Assembly: GCA_036496385.1 (NCBI GenBank)
Contig: DASXLD010000070.1
Coordinates: 62,001 to 126,000 of the forward strand
Direction of reading: 5' to 3'
Source: Schlegelella_A sp036496385
GTDB lineage: Bacteria > Pseudomonadota > Gammaproteobacteria > Burkholderiales > Burkholderiaceae_C
DNA: 64,000 bases
Shown piece after piece: positions 18,231 to 27,096 of the stretch. Both the position numbers and the translations under genes were made by a program. The notes beneath the pieces are model-generated. The model was not told where the DNA came from. It saw only the letters and a program-made list of their open reading frames with translations, and made no database searches. The stretch's first letter is position 1. Each line of letters opens with the position of its first letter.

Positions 18231-18968
18231 CTACAGCAGCGCCTGCTGACGCGCCAGCCGCCACGACGGCGCACCATCCTTTGCCGCAGCGAGCATCCAC
18301 AGCTCGCGGAACGGCACCGCGCCGCGCTCCGCCGACTCGCGGATCAGGCCGGAGAACTCGACGCTCGCGAGCCACGCCGCGCCGAGCTCCTCGACGTCGA
18401 GCAGCTCGGCGTGCAGCGTGACGACCTCGGTGCGGCTCGTGCCGGCGCGGCTCGTCAGGACCGGCAGCAGCTCCTGCAGCATGTGCGGCGTCGTGAAGTG
18501 ACCGAGCGCCTGGACGTCGCCCGCATCCCACGCCGCCTGCAGGCCGAGGAAGCGCGTGCGTGCCGCGGCGAGCACCTCGCTGCCGTCCAGCGCCGGCGGC
18601 AGACGCGGCGGCGCGACAGGCGTGATCACGGCGCCGCTGGATGGCTTGGCGCCGGCGGCGAACGACCGCGCGCGCCCGCTGCCGCGCGAGCGCCACGCGA
18701 GCCAGGCGAACGCCATCGTGCCGACCGCCAGCACGGCAGCCGCACCCGCGAAGTCGCCCGGGCGGCGCGGCACAAGCAGCGTCCAGAGCGCGGCGAGGAC
18801 GCCGAAGACAGTCGTGACGCCGCCGACGACGAAGCCGCCCGCATCCGCCGCTGCTGCCGGCGTGCTGCCGAGCAGGAACGGAACGCCGACGCCGAGCGAG
18901 AGCGGCGCGCGCCAGCGGCCGGCCAGGCGCAGCGGCAGCTCGAAGCCGGCAGCGCTGACCATCAGCAT
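18231..18968 (-). CDS. Tim44-like domain membrane protein (245 aa)
   Basis: The N-terminal part has a signal-like or membrane segment and a second helix (GGVTTVFGVLAALWTLLV, then AAAVLAVGTMAFAWLAWR). The C-terminal 120 residues form a Tim44-type domain: RTRFLGLQAAWDAGDVQALGHFTTPHM is the characteristic start and VEFSGLIRES the core strand. Function in bacteria is unsettled. It overlaps the ubiE stop (an alternative ATG at 18962 gives a TGATG overlap), so it is co-translated with ubiE, as is usual in Burkholderiales. The long low-complexity central linker is alanine- and proline-rich. Confidence 0.8.
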   Translation of the reverse strand: MLMVSAAGFELPLRLAGRWRAPLSLGVGVPFLLGSTPAAAADAGGFVVGGVTTVFGVLAALWTLLVPRRPGDFAGAAAVLAVGTMAFAWLAWRSRGSGRARSFAAGAKPSSGAVITPVAPPRLPPALDGSEVLAAARTRFLGLQAAWDAGDVQALGHFTTPHMLQELLPVLTSRAGTSRTEVVTLHAELLDVEELGAAWLASVEFSGLIRESAERGAVPFRELWMLAAAKDGAPSWRLARQQALL

Positions 18969-19693
18969 TTGATCCCCACGTGCAAGGCGACGACGCCGGC
19001 GCTCATGTTGTGGACGTCGACGTGGCCAAAGCCCGCCGTCTTCATCATCGCCTTCAGCGTTTCCTGGTCGGGATGGACGCGGATCGACTCGGCGAGATAG
19101 CGGTAGCTCTCCGCGTCACCGGCGACGAGGCGGCCGATCCGCGGCAAGACGCTGAACGAGTACCAGTCGTAGGCCTTGGCGAGGGGCGCCGCGACCTTCG
19201 AGAACTCGAGCACGAGGAGGCGCCCGCCCGGCTTCAGGACGCGCGCCATCTCGGCGAGCGCCTGCTCCTTGTGCGTCATGTTGCGCAGGCCGAAGGCGAC
19301 GCTTACGAGGTCGAACGAACCGGCGGCGAACGGCAGCGCCTCGGCGTCGCAGAGGAGCGATGGCACGATCAGGCCGTCGTCGAGCAGCCGGTCGCGGCCG
19401 CGTTGCAGCATCGACTCGTTGATGTCGCTCAGGACGACGAGCCCGCGCGGACCGACGCGCGAGGCGAACGCGCGCGCGAGGTCGCCGGTGCCGCCGGCGA
19501 CGTCGAGGACGAGGTCGCCCGGCCGGATGCGCGCGACCGCGACCGCGTATGCCTTCCACGCGCGGTGCAAGCCGAGCGACATCAAGTCGTTCATGACGTC
19601 GTACTTGCGCGCGACCGAGTCGAAGACGCCGCGTACCCGCCCGGCCTTCGCCTGCTCGTCGACGGCGCTGAAGCCGAAGTGGGTCTCGCTCAT
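18962..19693 (-). CDS. ubiE: Ubiquinone/menaquinone biosynthesis C-methyltransferase UbiE (243 aa)
   Basis: SAM-dependent methyltransferase acting on the quinone ring (2-methoxy-6-polyprenyl-benzoquinol in ubiquinone synthesis). The UbiE signatures are clear: YDVMNDLMSLGLHRAWK, motif I DVAGGTGDLA, post-motif FDLVSVAFGLRNMTHKEQAL and the C-terminal YRYLAESIRVHPDQE. The start MSETHFGF at 19693 follows the DUF971 stop by about 25 bases. Length and every motif fit the family. Confidence 0.97.
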   Translation of the reverse strand: MSETHFGFSAVDEQAKAGRVRGVFDSVARKYDVMNDLMSLGLHRAWKAYAVAVARIRPGDLVLDVAGGTGDLARAFASRVGPRGLVVLSDINESMLQRGRDRLLDDGLIVPSLLCDAEALPFAAGSFDLVSVAFGLRNMTHKEQALAEMARVLKPGGRLLVLEFSKVAAPLAKAYDWYSFSVLPRIGRLVAGDAESYRYLAESIRVHPDQETLKAMMKTAGFGHVDVHNMSAGVVALHVGIKC

Positions 19694-19718
19694 CGCGTGC
19701 CGCGAAAGACCGGCCGTC

Positions 19719-20135
19719 TCAATGCGAATGGCCGCACGACGACGACGCCTTCGCGCCCGCCATCGGCGCGTCGCGGTCGACGCCTTCCTTCGCCAGCCGC
19801 TCCTCGTACTTCTGCCAGAGCTCGTCCTGCTGCGAGCCGAGGAAATAGAGGTAGTCCCACGAGAAGATGCCGGTCTCGTGGCCATCGGAAAAGCGCGGCA
19901 ACACCGCGTAGTTGCCGATCGGCTCCAGCGCGTTGACCTCGACCTCGCGCTTGCCGGTCTGCAGCACCTCCTGCCCCGGCCCATGCCCCTGCACCTCGGC
20001 CGACGGCGAGTAGATCCGCATCAGCTCGAACGGAATGCGAAAGCTCTTGCCGTCGTCGAAGCCGACCTCGAGCACGCGCGATCGCTGGTGGACCGTGATC
20101 GAGGTCGGCTGGCGAGGCTCGGCGCGTGGATTCAT
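19719..20135 (-). CDS. DUF971 (gamma-butyrobetaine hydroxylase-like N-terminal domain) protein (138 aa)
   Basis: A small protein consisting of the DUF971 domain (VLEVGFDDGKSFRIPFELMRIYSPSAEV and YAVLPRFSDGHETGIFSWDYLYFLG), followed by a short tail ending in CGHSH, which could bind a metal. In Betaproteobacteria it precedes ubiE, as here. The domain is known as the N-terminal part of gamma-butyrobetaine hydroxylases, where it binds zinc; the stand-alone protein's role is unknown. Confidence 0.85.
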   Translation of the reverse strand: MNPRAEPRQPTSITVHQRSRVLEVGFDDGKSFRIPFELMRIYSPSAEVQGHGPGQEVLQTGKREVEVNALEPIGNYAVLPRFSDGHETGIFSWDYLYFLGSQQDELWQKYEERLAKEGVDRDAPMAGAKASSSCGHSH

Positions 20136-20222
20136 GCGGTGGCTGGAAAAGCCGGCGCAGTGTAGCCAAGCGACGCATCCCCGCGACCGCAGGGGACAAC
20201 AAGGCGCTAGGTCATCTGCCGC

Positions 20223-21377
20223 TCACCGGGCCGCCTGGCGATACGCGGCACGCTCGAACTTGGCGTAGGTGTCGACGAAGCGCGGCTCCACGAACGGCAG
20301 CGACTGGGTCATGATCAGCCCGGCGAGGTCGGCTTTCGGATCGAGCCAGTAGTGCGTGTTGAGGACGCCCGCCCAGCCCTGCGAGCCGGCGCGGCGCATG
20401 CCGGGAATGTCTTCCTCGATCCGCATGAACGCCATGCTGTGCGACTTGCGCTTGCCGGGGAAGAGCTCGCAGTCGGCGGTGATCGCCGGCACCGCCGTCT
20501 TCAGGAGCGGGATCGGGATATCGCCGATCTGGTTCGCGAGCATCGCCTCGAGGCCCTTCTCGCTCAGGATGCGCGCGCCGTCGAGCGTTCCCTTGTTCAG
20601 GTACATCCGCAGGAAGCGCATGTAGTCGGGCGCGGTCGAATAGAGGGCGTGGCCCATGCCGTAGAACTCGGGCTTCGGCGGCGGCGCGATGTCGAAGTCG
20701 CCGAACTTGCCGTTCTCGCCGCGGATCTTCACCGCCGCGAGGCGCGACTTCATGTGATCCTCGACCTCGAAGCGCGTGTCGGCCATCTTCAGCGGGTCGA
20801 AGATTTCTTCCTTGCAGAAGCGATCGATCGAGCGGCCGTCGACCTTCTCGACGATGCGGCCGAGCCAGTCGATGCCGATGCCGTAGTCCCAGCGCTCGCC
20901 CGGATCGAACTGCAGCGGATACTTGAGTGCGACGGTGAGTCCGGAGAGAATCGACGGCGCTCCGGTCGCTTCCATGTAGCGCGGCACCTCGGTGCTCCAG
21001 AACTCGTAGACCAGGCCCGAAGTGTGCGTCGCCAGGTGCCGCACCGTCGCCTTGGTGCGCGGCGCGCGCAGCTTCGGCCGCTTCTCGTCGAAGCCTTCCA
21101 GCACCTTCAGCTCGGCGAACTCGGGCAGGATCGTTTCGACGATGGTGTCGGCGCTCAGCTTGCCGCGGTCGATCAGGATCATCGCCGCGGTGCTGCCGAC
21201 GGCCTTGGTCATCGAAAAGATGCGAAAGACGGTATCGACCGTCGCCCGCTGCCCGGGGCTGCGGTCCCCGGCGGCGCCCGACCAGACGACGCCGGCGGCG
21301 TTGCCCACCATGCCGACGAGAAAGGGGACGTCTTCGTTGGCGACGGCTTCGCTGATGACCTTGTCGAGATCGGACAT
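20223..21377 (-). CDS. Serine hydrolase, beta-lactamase/esterase EstB-like (384 aa)
   Basis: A class C beta-lactamase-fold serine hydrolase. The S-x-x-K nucleophile motif is S-M-T-K (in VFRIFSMTKAVGSTAAM), the Y-x-N-like position is in WDYGIGIDWLG, and the C-terminal MRRAGSQGWAGVLNTHYWLDP carries the third motif region. No signal peptide is seen (MSDLDKVISEAVANEDVPFL), which argues for a cytoplasmic esterase or lactonase rather than a secreted antibiotic beta-lactamase. It stands alone, 142 bases downstream of which (on the plus coordinate) begins the FAD dehydrogenase stop. Confidence 0.85.
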   Translation of the reverse strand: MSDLDKVISEAVANEDVPFLVGMVGNAAGVVWSGAAGDRSPGQRATVDTVFRIFSMTKAVGSTAAMILIDRGKLSADTIVETILPEFAELKVLEGFDEKRPKLRAPRTKATVRHLATHTSGLVYEFWSTEVPRYMEATGAPSILSGLTVALKYPLQFDPGERWDYGIGIDWLGRIVEKVDGRSIDRFCKEEIFDPLKMADTRFEVEDHMKSRLAAVKIRGENGKFGDFDIAPPPKPEFYGMGHALYSTAPDYMRFLRMYLNKGTLDGARILSEKGLEAMLANQIGDIPIPLLKTAVPAITADCELFPGKRKSHSMAFMRIEEDIPGMRRAGSQGWAGVLNTHYWLDPKADLAGLIMTQSLPFVEPRFVDTYAKFERAAYRQAAR

Positions 21378-21519
21378 GAATGCCTCCGTGAAGATCGGTG
21401 CGCGGCGGGATCGCCGTCACCCTGGAGCGGACACGCTAGGCCGATCGGGGCGGCATGGCAAGCACATCTCCCCCGCGCGGACATGCCCTTGTCGCCGGCG
21501 CGGTGCCGGCGCGCGCAGC

Positions 21520-24500
21520 TCAGACGAGCACGCGCTCGATCCCGCCTTCGTTGGCGCGCGCGACGTATTCGGGCAGCCAGTCCTCGCCGAGGATGCGGTT
21601 GGCCATCTCGACGACGATGTAGTCGGCTTCGAGGAGGCCGTTCACGAGGTCGCCCTTGTAGCGTTGCAAGCCCTGCAAGCAGCTCGGGCACGAGGTCAGG
21701 ATCTTGAGGTCACCCTGCTTCGCCGCGCCCTCGGCGCCTGCGATCATCGTTCGCAGCGCCGCCTCGTCGCGCCGGAGCTCCTCTTCCTTCCTGAAGCGCA
21801 CCTGGGTCGCGATGTCGGGGCGGTGGATGCCGAAGGTGCCGCTCTCGCCGCAGCAGCGGTCGCTCTTCCTCACGTTCTCGCCGACCAGCGCCTTGACGGT
21901 GACGAGCGGATCGCGCTGCTTCATCGGGCTGTGGCAAGGGTCGTGGAAGAGGTAACCCGGGGCCGCCGCATCGGGGCCATCGCCGACGCCGCCGAGCGTG
22001 ATCCCCTTCTCGAGCAGGAACTCGTGGATGTCGACGATCCGGCAGCCGGGGAAGATCTGCTCGAACTCGTAGCCCTGCAGCTGGTCGTAGCACGTCCCGC
22101 AGCTGACGACGACGGTCTTGATGTCGAGGTAATTGAGCGTGTTGGCGACGCGGTGGAAGAGCACCCGGTTGTCGGTGATGATCTTCTCGGCCTTGTCGTA
22201 GTCGCCCGAGCCGCGCTGCGGGTAGCCGCAGCACAGGTACCCGGGCGGCAGCACCGTCTGCACGCCGGCGTGCCAGAGCATCGCCTGGGTCGCCAGGCCG
22301 ACCTGCGAGAACAGCCGCTCCGAGCCGCAGCCGGGGAAGTAGAAGACCGCCTCGCTGTCGGCGTTGGTCGCCTGCGGGTTGCGGATGATCGGGACGTATG
22401 CCTTGTCCTCGATGTCGAGCAGCGCACGCGCGGTCCGCTTGGGCAGGTTGCCGGGCATTTTCTTGTTGATGAAGTGGATCACCTGCTCCTTCAGCGGCGG
22501 CGAGCCGTGCGTCGACGGCGGCGCCGCGGTCTGCGCGTTGGCGAGGCCGCGCAGCAGGTTGTTGGCCGAGCGCTGCAGGTTGAAGCCGACATCGACCATC
22601 GCGGTGCGCATGACCTTGATCGTCTCGGGCGTCGTCGCGTTGAGGAACACCATCGCCGCCTTGCTCGCCGGACGGAAGCGCTTCTTGCCCATCTTGCGCA
22701 GCAGGTTCCGCATGTTCATCGAGACGTCGCCGAAGTCGATGTCGACCGGGCAAGGGCTGAGGCACTTGTGGCAGACCGTGCAGTGGTCGGCGACGTCCTC
22801 GAACTCCTCCCAGTGGCGCAGCGAGATGCCGCGCCGCGTCTGCTCCTCGTACAGGAAGGCCTCGATCAGGAGCGACGTCGCCAGGATCTTGTTGCGCGGG
22901 CTGTAGAGCAGGTTGGCGCGCGGCACGTGCGTCGTGCACGGCGGCTTGCATTTGCCGCAGCGCAGGCAGTCCTTGATCGAGGTCGCGATCGCGCCGATAT
23001 CGCTCCGCTGCATGATGAGCGACTCGTGCCCCATCAGGCCGAAGCTCGGCGTGTAGGCGTTGGTGAGGTCGGCCTTCAGCACCTGGCCACCGAACGCCGC
23101 GTCGCGCAGGAGCTTGCCCCGGTTGAAGCGCCCCTCGGGGTCGACACGCCGCTTGTAGTCGGTGAACGCGGCGAGCTCGTCGTCGCTCAGGAACTCGAGC
23201 TTGGTGATGCCGATACCGTGCTCGCCCGAGATCACGCCGCCGAGGCTGCGGGCCAGCTTCATGATCCGCGCGACCGCGGCGTGCGCGGTCTGCAGCATCT
23301 CGTAGTTGTCGCTGTTGACGGGGATATTGGTGTGCACGTTGCCGTCGCCGGCGTGCATGTGCAGCGCGACCCAGACGCGGCCGCGCAGCACCTCGTCGTG
23401 GATGCGCTGGCACTCGTCGGTGATCGGCTTCAGCGCCGTGCCGGCGAAGATCGATTCCAGTGGCCTTCTGAGCTGCGCCTTCCAGGACGCCCGCCAGGTG
23501 TGGTCCTGCAGCAGCGCGAAGACGGTTCGCCCCGCAGCGTCGCCCGTGGCCGGACGGTCGAGGCTCGCGAGCCAGCCGCGCCACTCGGCGCCGACCTCGC
23601 GCAGCAACGCGAGCCCCTGCTGGACGCGGTCCTCGAGCAGCTCGGCGGTCGCGATCTCGCCCGCGTCGTCGCCCTTCTGAAGCGGCAGGTTGCCGCGCCC
23701 AAGGAACTCCTCGAGGCGGTCGACGAGCGCCAGCTTGTTGGCGAGGCTCAGCTCGATGTTGATCCGCTCGATTCCTTCCGTGTACTCGCCCATCCGGTCG
23801 AGCGGGATGACGACGTCCTCGTTGATCTTGAAGGCGTTGGTGTGCTTGCTGATCGCGGCGGTTCGCTTGCGGTCGAGCCAGAACTTCTTGCGCGCCTCGG
23901 CACTGACGGCGACGAACCCCTCGCCCGAGCGCGCGTTGGCGATGCGGACGACCTCGCTCGTCGCTCGCGCGACCGCGTCGGCATCGTCGCCGACGATGTC
24001 GCCGAAGAGCGCCATCTTCGGCAGCGGGGCGGCGCCTGCGACGCCGTTCAGGCTCGCTCGCTTGCTCTTGGTCGCGTAGCCGACCGCCTTCAGATAGCGG
24101 TCGTCGAGGTGCTCGAGCCCGGCGAGGAGAACGCGCGAGCCGGGGCTCGACTTCTGCGCGAGATCGAACAGGTAGTCGCGGATCTCGACGATCGACGGCA
24201 CCGCGTCCTTGGCGTTGCCGAAGAATTCGAGGCAGACGGTGCGCACGTGCGCCGGCATCCTGTGCACGATCCAGCGCGCCGACGTGATCAGGCCGTCGCA
24301 GCCTTCCTTCTGGATCCCGGGCAGGCCGGCGAGGAACTTGTCGGTGACGTCCTTGCCGAGCCCTTCCTTGCGGAAGATCGCACCCGGGATCTCGAGGCGC
24401 TCGGTGCGCTCGAGCTTCTTGCCGCTCGAGTCGAAATAGTTGAGCTCGAAGCGCGCCATCGGCGCGTCGTGGATCTTGCCGAGGTTGTGGTCGAGCCGCG

Positions 24501-25503
24501 TCACCTCGAGCCACTTCGCATCGGGAGTGACCATCCGCCACGACGCCAGGTTGTCGAGCGCGGTGCCCCAGAGCACCGCCTTCTTGCCGCCGGCGTTCAT
24601 CGCGACGTTGCCGCCGACGCACGACGCCTCGGCCGACGTCGGGTCGACTGCGAACACGTGGCCGGCGCGCTCGGCCGCTTCGGCAACGCGCTGGGTGACG
24701 ACGCCGGCCTCGGTCCACACCGTCGCCACCTTGCCAGCGACCCCGGGCAGGGCGACGTGCTCGACCTCGCTCATCGCCTCGAGCTTTTCGGTGTTGATGA
24801 CCGCGCTCGCCCACGTCAGCGGCACCGCGCCGCCGGTGTAGCCGGTGCCGCCGCCGCGCGGAATGATCGTCAGGCCGAGCTCGATGCAGCCGGCGACCAG
24901 CCCCGCCATCTCCTTCTCGGTGTCGGGCGTGAGGACGACGAACGGGTACTCGACGCGCCAGTCGGTCGCATCGGTGACGTGCGAGACACGCGACATGCCG
25001 TCGAACTTGAGGTTGTCCTTCGCCGTCACCTTGGCGAGCGTGCGGACGGTGCGCTTGCGCAGGTCCCAGACGGCGCGGAACTGCGCCGCGAACGACTCGA
25101 CCGCGGCGCGCGACAGCGCGAGCAGCTCGCCGACGACCGCGTCGCGCGCCGCGTCGGCGGCCGGCGTGCGCCGCTTCTCGACCTCGCCCAGGCGATGGTG
25201 CAGCGCCTCGATCAGGAGCGCGCGCCGGCGCGGGTTGTCGAGCAGGTCGTCCTGCAGGTAGGGGTTGCGCTGGACGACCCAGATGTCGCCGAGCACTTCG
25301 TAGAGCATGCGCGCCGAGCGGCCGGTGCGGCGCTCGCTGCGCAAGATGCCGAGCACCTCCCAGGCGCGCGTGCCGAGCAGGCGGATGACGATCTCGCGGT
25401 CGGAGAACGACGTGTAGTTGTAGGGGATCTCGCGCAGGCGAGGCGCGGCGGCGGCCGCTTCCGCGGCAGCGGTGATCCCGGTCAGAGGCAGCGGAGCATT
25501 CAT
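21520..25503 (-). CDS. Giant FAD-linked oxidase / Fe-S / CCG-domain dehydrogenase (DUF3683 type, 1327 aa)
   Basis: A multi-domain oxidoreductase. In order: an N-terminal DUF3683-like region; a PCMH FAD-binding domain with IIPRGGGTGYTGGAVPL near residue 216; an FAD-oxidase C-terminal domain (GNVHTNIPVN, ISGEHGIGITK); two 4Fe-4S motifs, CLRCGKCKPPC near 845 and CTVCHKCLSPCP near 909; and two CCG heterodisulfide-reductase-like modules (CCGYPQ near 1089, CCGESG near 1214). This is the architecture of large D-2-hydroxyacid (lactate or hydroxyglutarate-type) dehydrogenases that pass electrons to the respiratory chain. The exact substrate is not readable. The start at 25503 (MNAPLPL) is preferred; the frame stays open upstream but is antisense to ugpB there. 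Confidence 0.87.
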   Translation of the reverse strand: MNAPLPLTGITAAAEAAAAAPRLREIPYNYTSFSDREIVIRLLGTRAWEVLGILRSERRTGRSARMLYEVLGDIWVVQRNPYLQDDLLDNPRRRALLIEALHHRLGEVEKRRTPAADAARDAVVGELLALSRAAVESFAAQFRAVWDLRKRTVRTLAKVTAKDNLKFDGMSRVSHVTDATDWRVEYPFVVLTPDTEKEMAGLVAGCIELGLTIIPRGGGTGYTGGAVPLTWASAVINTEKLEAMSEVEHVALPGVAGKVATVWTEAGVVTQRVAEAAERAGHVFAVDPTSAEASCVGGNVAMNAGGKKAVLWGTALDNLASWRMVTPDAKWLEVTRLDHNLGKIHDAPMARFELNYFDSSGKKLERTERLEIPGAIFRKEGLGKDVTDKFLAGLPGIQKEGCDGLITSARWIVHRMPAHVRTVCLEFFGNAKDAVPSIVEIRDYLFDLAQKSSPGSRVLLAGLEHLDDRYLKAVGYATKSKRASLNGVAGAAPLPKMALFGDIVGDDADAVARATSEVVRIANARSGEGFVAVSAEARKKFWLDRKRTAAISKHTNAFKINEDVVIPLDRMGEYTEGIERINIELSLANKLALVDRLEEFLGRGNLPLQKGDDAGEIATAELLEDRVQQGLALLREVGAEWRGWLASLDRPATGDAAGRTVFALLQDHTWRASWKAQLRRPLESIFAGTALKPITDECQRIHDEVLRGRVWVALHMHAGDGNVHTNIPVNSDNYEMLQTAHAAVARIMKLARSLGGVISGEHGIGITKLEFLSDDELAAFTDYKRRVDPEGRFNRGKLLRDAAFGGQVLKADLTNAYTPSFGLMGHESLIMQRSDIGAIATSIKDCLRCGKCKPPCTTHVPRANLLYSPRNKILATSLLIEAFLYEEQTRRGISLRHWEEFEDVADHCTVCHKCLSPCPVDIDFGDVSMNMRNLLRKMGKKRFRPASKAAMVFLNATTPETIKVMRTAMVDVGFNLQRSANNLLRGLANAQTAAPPSTHGSPPLKEQVIHFINKKMPGNLPKRTARALLDIEDKAYVPIIRNPQATNADSEAVFYFPGCGSERLFSQVGLATQAMLWHAGVQTVLPPGYLCCGYPQRGSGDYDKAEKIITDNRVLFHRVANTLNYLDIKTVVVSCGTCYDQLQGYEFEQIFPGCRIVDIHEFLLEKGITLGGVGDGPDAAAPGYLFHDPCHSPMKQRDPLVTVKALVGENVRKSDRCCGESGTFGIHRPDIATQVRFRKEEELRRDEAALRTMIAGAEGAAKQGDLKILTSCPSCLQGLQRYKGDLVNGLLEADYIVVEMANRILGEDWLPEYVARANEGGIERVLV

Positions 25504-25716
25504 GGGTGCGGAGGGCGCCGACACGTCGCCGTCCGCACCCCGAGGGATCGTACCGCAGTGCAACAAAATGACGCGGTCGGCGGCGCGCGACCCGCGGCGC
25601 GCGGCGGGTATTCCCGCTTGCCCTTGCGAGCCTCGCCGCGGGATAAACGCGGCTGTCATTCGCCGGCGCCAGCATCGGTCGCGTCCGGCCGAATCGCTCG
25701 CCAACACGGAGTCGTC
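25504..25716. promoter_or_regulatory. Divergent intergenic region between the FAD dehydrogenase and ugpB
   Basis: 213 bases that must hold promoters for both directions. Before ugpB there is a GGAG ribosome-binding site. One perfect CTGTCAT 7-mer (25653-25659), the half-site of a PhoB box, is present, but the second half-site at the expected 11-base step is not, so Pho control is only a possibility. Confidence 0.35.
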
Positions 25717-27030
25717 ATGAAGTCGAAGTTCCTTGTCTCTTTGTCCTTCACCGCACTCGTCGCGCTGGCGGCGCCGGCCCACGCCCAGGTCGAGATCCAG
25801 TGGTGGCACTCGATGGCAGGCAAGCTCGGCGACAAGGTCAACGAGATCGCGGAGAAGTTCAACGCCAGCCAGAAGGACTACAAGGTCGTCGCGGTCTACA
25901 AGGGCCAGTACGACGAGTCGCTCACCGCCGCCATCGCCGCCTACCGCGCCGGCAAGCCGCCGCAGATCGTGCAGGTGTTCGAGGTCGGCACGGCGACGAT
26001 GATGGCGGCGCAAGGCGCGGTGATGCCGGTCTACAAGCTCATGGCCGAGGCGCACGAGAAGTTCGACCCGAAGGATTACCTGCCGGCAGTGACCGGTTAC
26101 TACTCCGACGCGCACGGCAACCTGCTCTCGATGCCGTTCAACAGCTCGACGCAGGTGCTCTACATCAACAAGGACGCGTTCAAGAAGGCCGGCCTCGACC
26201 CCAACAAGCCGCCCGTGACTTGGCCCGAGCTGTTCCAGGACGCCGACAAGCTCAAGGCCGCCGGCGTGTCCTGCGCCTTCACCACCGGCTGGCAGTCGTG
26301 GGTCCAGCTCGAGAGCTTCAGCGCCTGGCACAACGTGCCCTTCGCGACGGAGCAGAACGGTTTCGGCGGTCTGGGCACGCGCCTCGAGTTCAACGGCCCG
26401 GTGCAGACCATGCACATCCAGAACCTGGCCGAGATGGCCAAGAAGGGGACGTTCATCTATGCCGGGCGCAAGGACGAGCCGACCGGCAAGTTCCAGGCCG
26501 GCGAATGCGCGATGGAGACCACCTCGAGCGGCTCGTACGCGAACATCAAGGCGAACGCGAAGTTCGAGCTCGGTGTCGCGCCGCTGCCCTACTACCCGAG
26601 CGTCAAGGGCGCGCCGCAGAACACCATCATCGGCGGCGCGACGCTGTGGGTGATGACGCAGAAGGATCCCGCGGTCTACAAGGGCATCGCGCGCTTCTTC
26701 ACCTTCCTGTCGTCCCCCGAGATCCAGCTCGACTTTCACAAGTCGACCGGCTACGTTCCGATCACGCTCGCCGCCTATGAGCTGGCGAAGAAGAACGGCC
26801 TATACCAGGAGCGCCCCGGCTTCGACGTCGCGATCAAGGAACTGACGAACAAGCCGCCGACGGCCAACTCGAAGGGGCTGCGCCTGGGCAACTTCGTGCA
26901 GATCCGCAACGTGATCGACGAGGAGCTCGAGGGGGTCTGGGGTGGGCAGAAGACCGCCAAGGGAGCGCTCGACGAAGCCGTCAAGCGCGGCAACGAGCTG
27001 CTCGAGAAGTTCGAAAAGGCGAACAAGTAG
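25717..27030 (+). CDS. ugpB: sn-Glycerol-3-phosphate ABC transporter, periplasmic binding protein (437 aa)
   Basis: The substrate-binding protein of the Ugp system. A clear Sec signal peptide ends at ...AAPAHAQ, and the mature protein opens VEIQWWHSMAGKLGDKVNEI, typical of UgpB. Interior features such as LLSMPFNSSTQVLYINKDAF and ASPEIQ-like FLSSPEIQLDFHKSTGYVPI match the family 1 solute-binding fold. It binds glycerol-3-phosphate or glycerophosphodiesters in the periplasm and delivers them to UgpAE. It heads the plus-strand ugpB-A-E-C-Q operon. Confidence 0.95.
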   Translation: MKSKFLVSLSFTALVALAAPAHAQVEIQWWHSMAGKLGDKVNEIAEKFNASQKDYKVVAVYKGQYDESLTAAIAAYRAGKPPQIVQVFEVGTATMMAAQGAVMPVYKLMAEAHEKFDPKDYLPAVTGYYSDAHGNLLSMPFNSSTQVLYINKDAFKKAGLDPNKPPVTWPELFQDADKLKAAGVSCAFTTGWQSWVQLESFSAWHNVPFATEQNGFGGLGTRLEFNGPVQTMHIQNLAEMAKKGTFIYAGRKDEPTGKFQAGECAMETTSSGSYANIKANAKFELGVAPLPYYPSVKGAPQNTIIGGATLWVMTQKDPAVYKGIARFFTFLSSPEIQLDFHKSTGYVPITLAAYELAKKNGLYQERPGFDVAIKELTNKPPTANSKGLRLGNFVQIRNVIDEELEGVWGGQKTAKGALDEAVKRGNELLEKFEKANK

Positions 27031-27096
27031 GCTCCATGGAGCGCGCCGCGGCCCGGCGGTGCGCCGTCCCCTCTTTCTCGCCTATCGCCCGCGTGC

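Noticed and set aside
21493..21511. CGCCGGC...GCCGGCG hairpin after the FAD dehydrogenase
   Set aside because: A seven-base stem with no T-tract on the minus strand; not convincing as a terminator.
25653..25670. Possible PhoB box before ugpB
   Set aside because: One perfect CTGTCAT half-site only; the second half-site 11 bases later is absent. Recorded as a weak possibility in the intergenic entry.
21022..27030. A 2002-codon open frame on the plus strand that ends as ugpB
   Set aside because: Only the last 437 codons are UgpB with its own signal peptide and ribosome-binding site; the rest is antisense to the FAD dehydrogenase and reflects high third-position GC.
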